A DNA stretch of 64,000 nucleotides from Castellaniella sp. S9. Its GTDB lineage: Bacteria > Pseudomonadota > Gammaproteobacteria > Burkholderiales > Burkholderiaceae_B. A program made the position numbers and the translations under genes. Position 1 is the first letter of the stretch. Each line of letters starts with the position of its first letter. The notes below the pieces were generated by a model. It saw only the letters and a program-made list of their open reading frames with translations, was not told the DNA's origin and did no database searches. The DNA lies in contig NZ_JAPFGD010000006.1 of the NCBI RefSeq assembly GCF_027257175.1, positions 1 through 64,000 of the forward strand, written 5' to 3'. Positions 63,405 through 64,000 of this stretch are shown here, one piece after another.

Positions 63405-63789
63405 AGGATTTCATCTCCGTTGAGCGCTTCGGGTCGAAGCGGTCACTGAACCCGCCCACCGGATGCGGATCCAGAGGACGGACGCATACGGAGGCGGCTA
63501 CGTTTTGGAGGTGGACAACGATGCGGCAGGCCGAATATCGTGAAGATCATATCCGGACATTGGGCTCGACTCTCCGACGAACCCAAAGGCACCCATTGCA
63601 GGTGACAACGGCATCAATAACGAAGACATGCAAGACGCATCCCTTCGATGACCGCAATAGTACTCTGGGCGAATACATTTGTCATCCGAATCGTTGGACG
63701 GCGCGCTATGGTGTTGTTTTTTCTGATTGCCGGCATGCGGCGGTGTGCTGGTGCGGCGGGCTGCCGCTGTGGTGCGGGGCGTGGTGACT
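63405..63789. other. Intergenic region upstream of the pilus operon
   Basis: About 385 nt without a credible gene. It must hold the pilus promoter. Composition drops towards A/T around 63600-63730. An 88-codon open frame (63521-63787, plus strand) has no recognisable features and ends by the tRNA; I do not call it. No clear promoter boxes are identified. Confidence 0.5.
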
Positions 63790-63865
63790 GGTGCCGGTGA
63801 AAGGAGTCGAACCCTCGACCTTCTCATTACGAATGAGCTGCTCTACCAACTGAGCTACACCGGCG
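63790..63865 (-). tRNA. tRNA-Thr(CGT)
   Basis: A 76-nt tRNA with encoded CCA (63790-63792 on the minus strand). The acceptor arm is GCCGGTG/CACCGGC, the D-arm AGCTCAGTTGGTAGAGC, the anticodon loop TTCGTAA with anticodon CGT flanked by the stem GCTCA/TGAGA, and the T-arm has GTTCGACTC. It reads ACG codons. The 135 nt beyond it to the window end contain no feature I recognise. Confidence 0.95.
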
Positions 63866-64000
63866 ATGGCGGCATCGGCTATCGTCAGCCGCCCACCAAA
63901 GCCAAGCATTATACATGGAATGTGGCGGCTTGGATGGGGGCACGGCGCGGGCCGTGCGCCCGGTCATTTTGGGGGCGGCGCGGCCGGCGATCCCGCCGGC

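Noticed and set aside
63521-63787. An 88-codon frame before tRNA-Thr
   Set aside because: No ribosome site, no recognisable motif, and unusual composition; treated as intergenic.

Overview
The window is a 64 kb piece of a high-GC chromosome from a betaproteobacterium, most likely a member of the Alcaligenaceae (Bordetella, Achromobacter or Castellaniella type). The evidence is gene content and order: yebC-purD-hemF-nadD-rsfS-rlmH, pepN-fbp, a Burkholderiales-type H-NS protein, tldD, a glcDEF set, and mnmA/GST/purB. Family assignments rest on reading motifs and on memory of families; no database search was made.

Layout. (1) 1-127: 3' end of a 5S rRNA and its terminator. (2) 176-16890: mostly housekeeping genes, including an Nramp-like transporter, maf, pyk, the rlmH-to-yebC operon, a quinone oxidoreductase, fbp, pepN, a lipoprotein, an H-NS protein, a nitrilase-family amidase and tldD. 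(3) 17069-23848: an osmoprotection island. ectR-ectABCD makes ectoine and 5-hydroxyectoine, and the convergent ehuBCDA operon imports them. (4) 23995-25297: a DAHP synthase gene preceded by a 27-codon Phe/Tyr-rich leader peptide and a terminator, which I read as an unannotated attenuator. (5) 25336-33967: glycolate/D-lactate oxidation (dld-like, glcD, glcE, glcF), mnmA, a GST and purB. (6) 34064-35431: a lower-GC patch with a HigBA-type toxin-antitoxin pair, tRNA-Lys(CTT) and a 157-bp MITE-like palindrome.

(7) 35428-45653: a catabolic island with two divergent operons. One encodes a tautomerase, acyl-CoA dehydrogenase, CoA-transferase, DapA-family aldolase, MaoC hydratase, enoyl-CoA hydratase and a GntR regulator. 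The other encodes a second DapA-family aldolase and a complete TRAP transporter. TTGATCAA-type palindromes occur in both control regions, suggesting one GntR regulon that imports and degrades an organic acid. (8) 45693-54576: a second uncharacterised island. An MFS transporter gene diverges from an operon of a PuuE-like polysaccharide deacetylase, an LVIVD-repeat protein, a second TRAP transporter, an IclR regulator and an asparaginase. Both divergent promoters have a 15-bp palindrome (TCTCATTAAATGAGA) just upstream of the -35 box. This cluster is the best candidate for an undescribed pathway.

(9) 54586-58196: a PmtA-like methyltransferase, a 2-hydroxyacid dehydrogenase, a lipoprotein and an ADP-ribosylglycohydrolase-like protein. 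(10) 58260-63404: an archaic (Csu-type) chaperone-usher pilus operon with an extra very short subunit at its 3' end. The window closes with tRNA-Thr(CGT).
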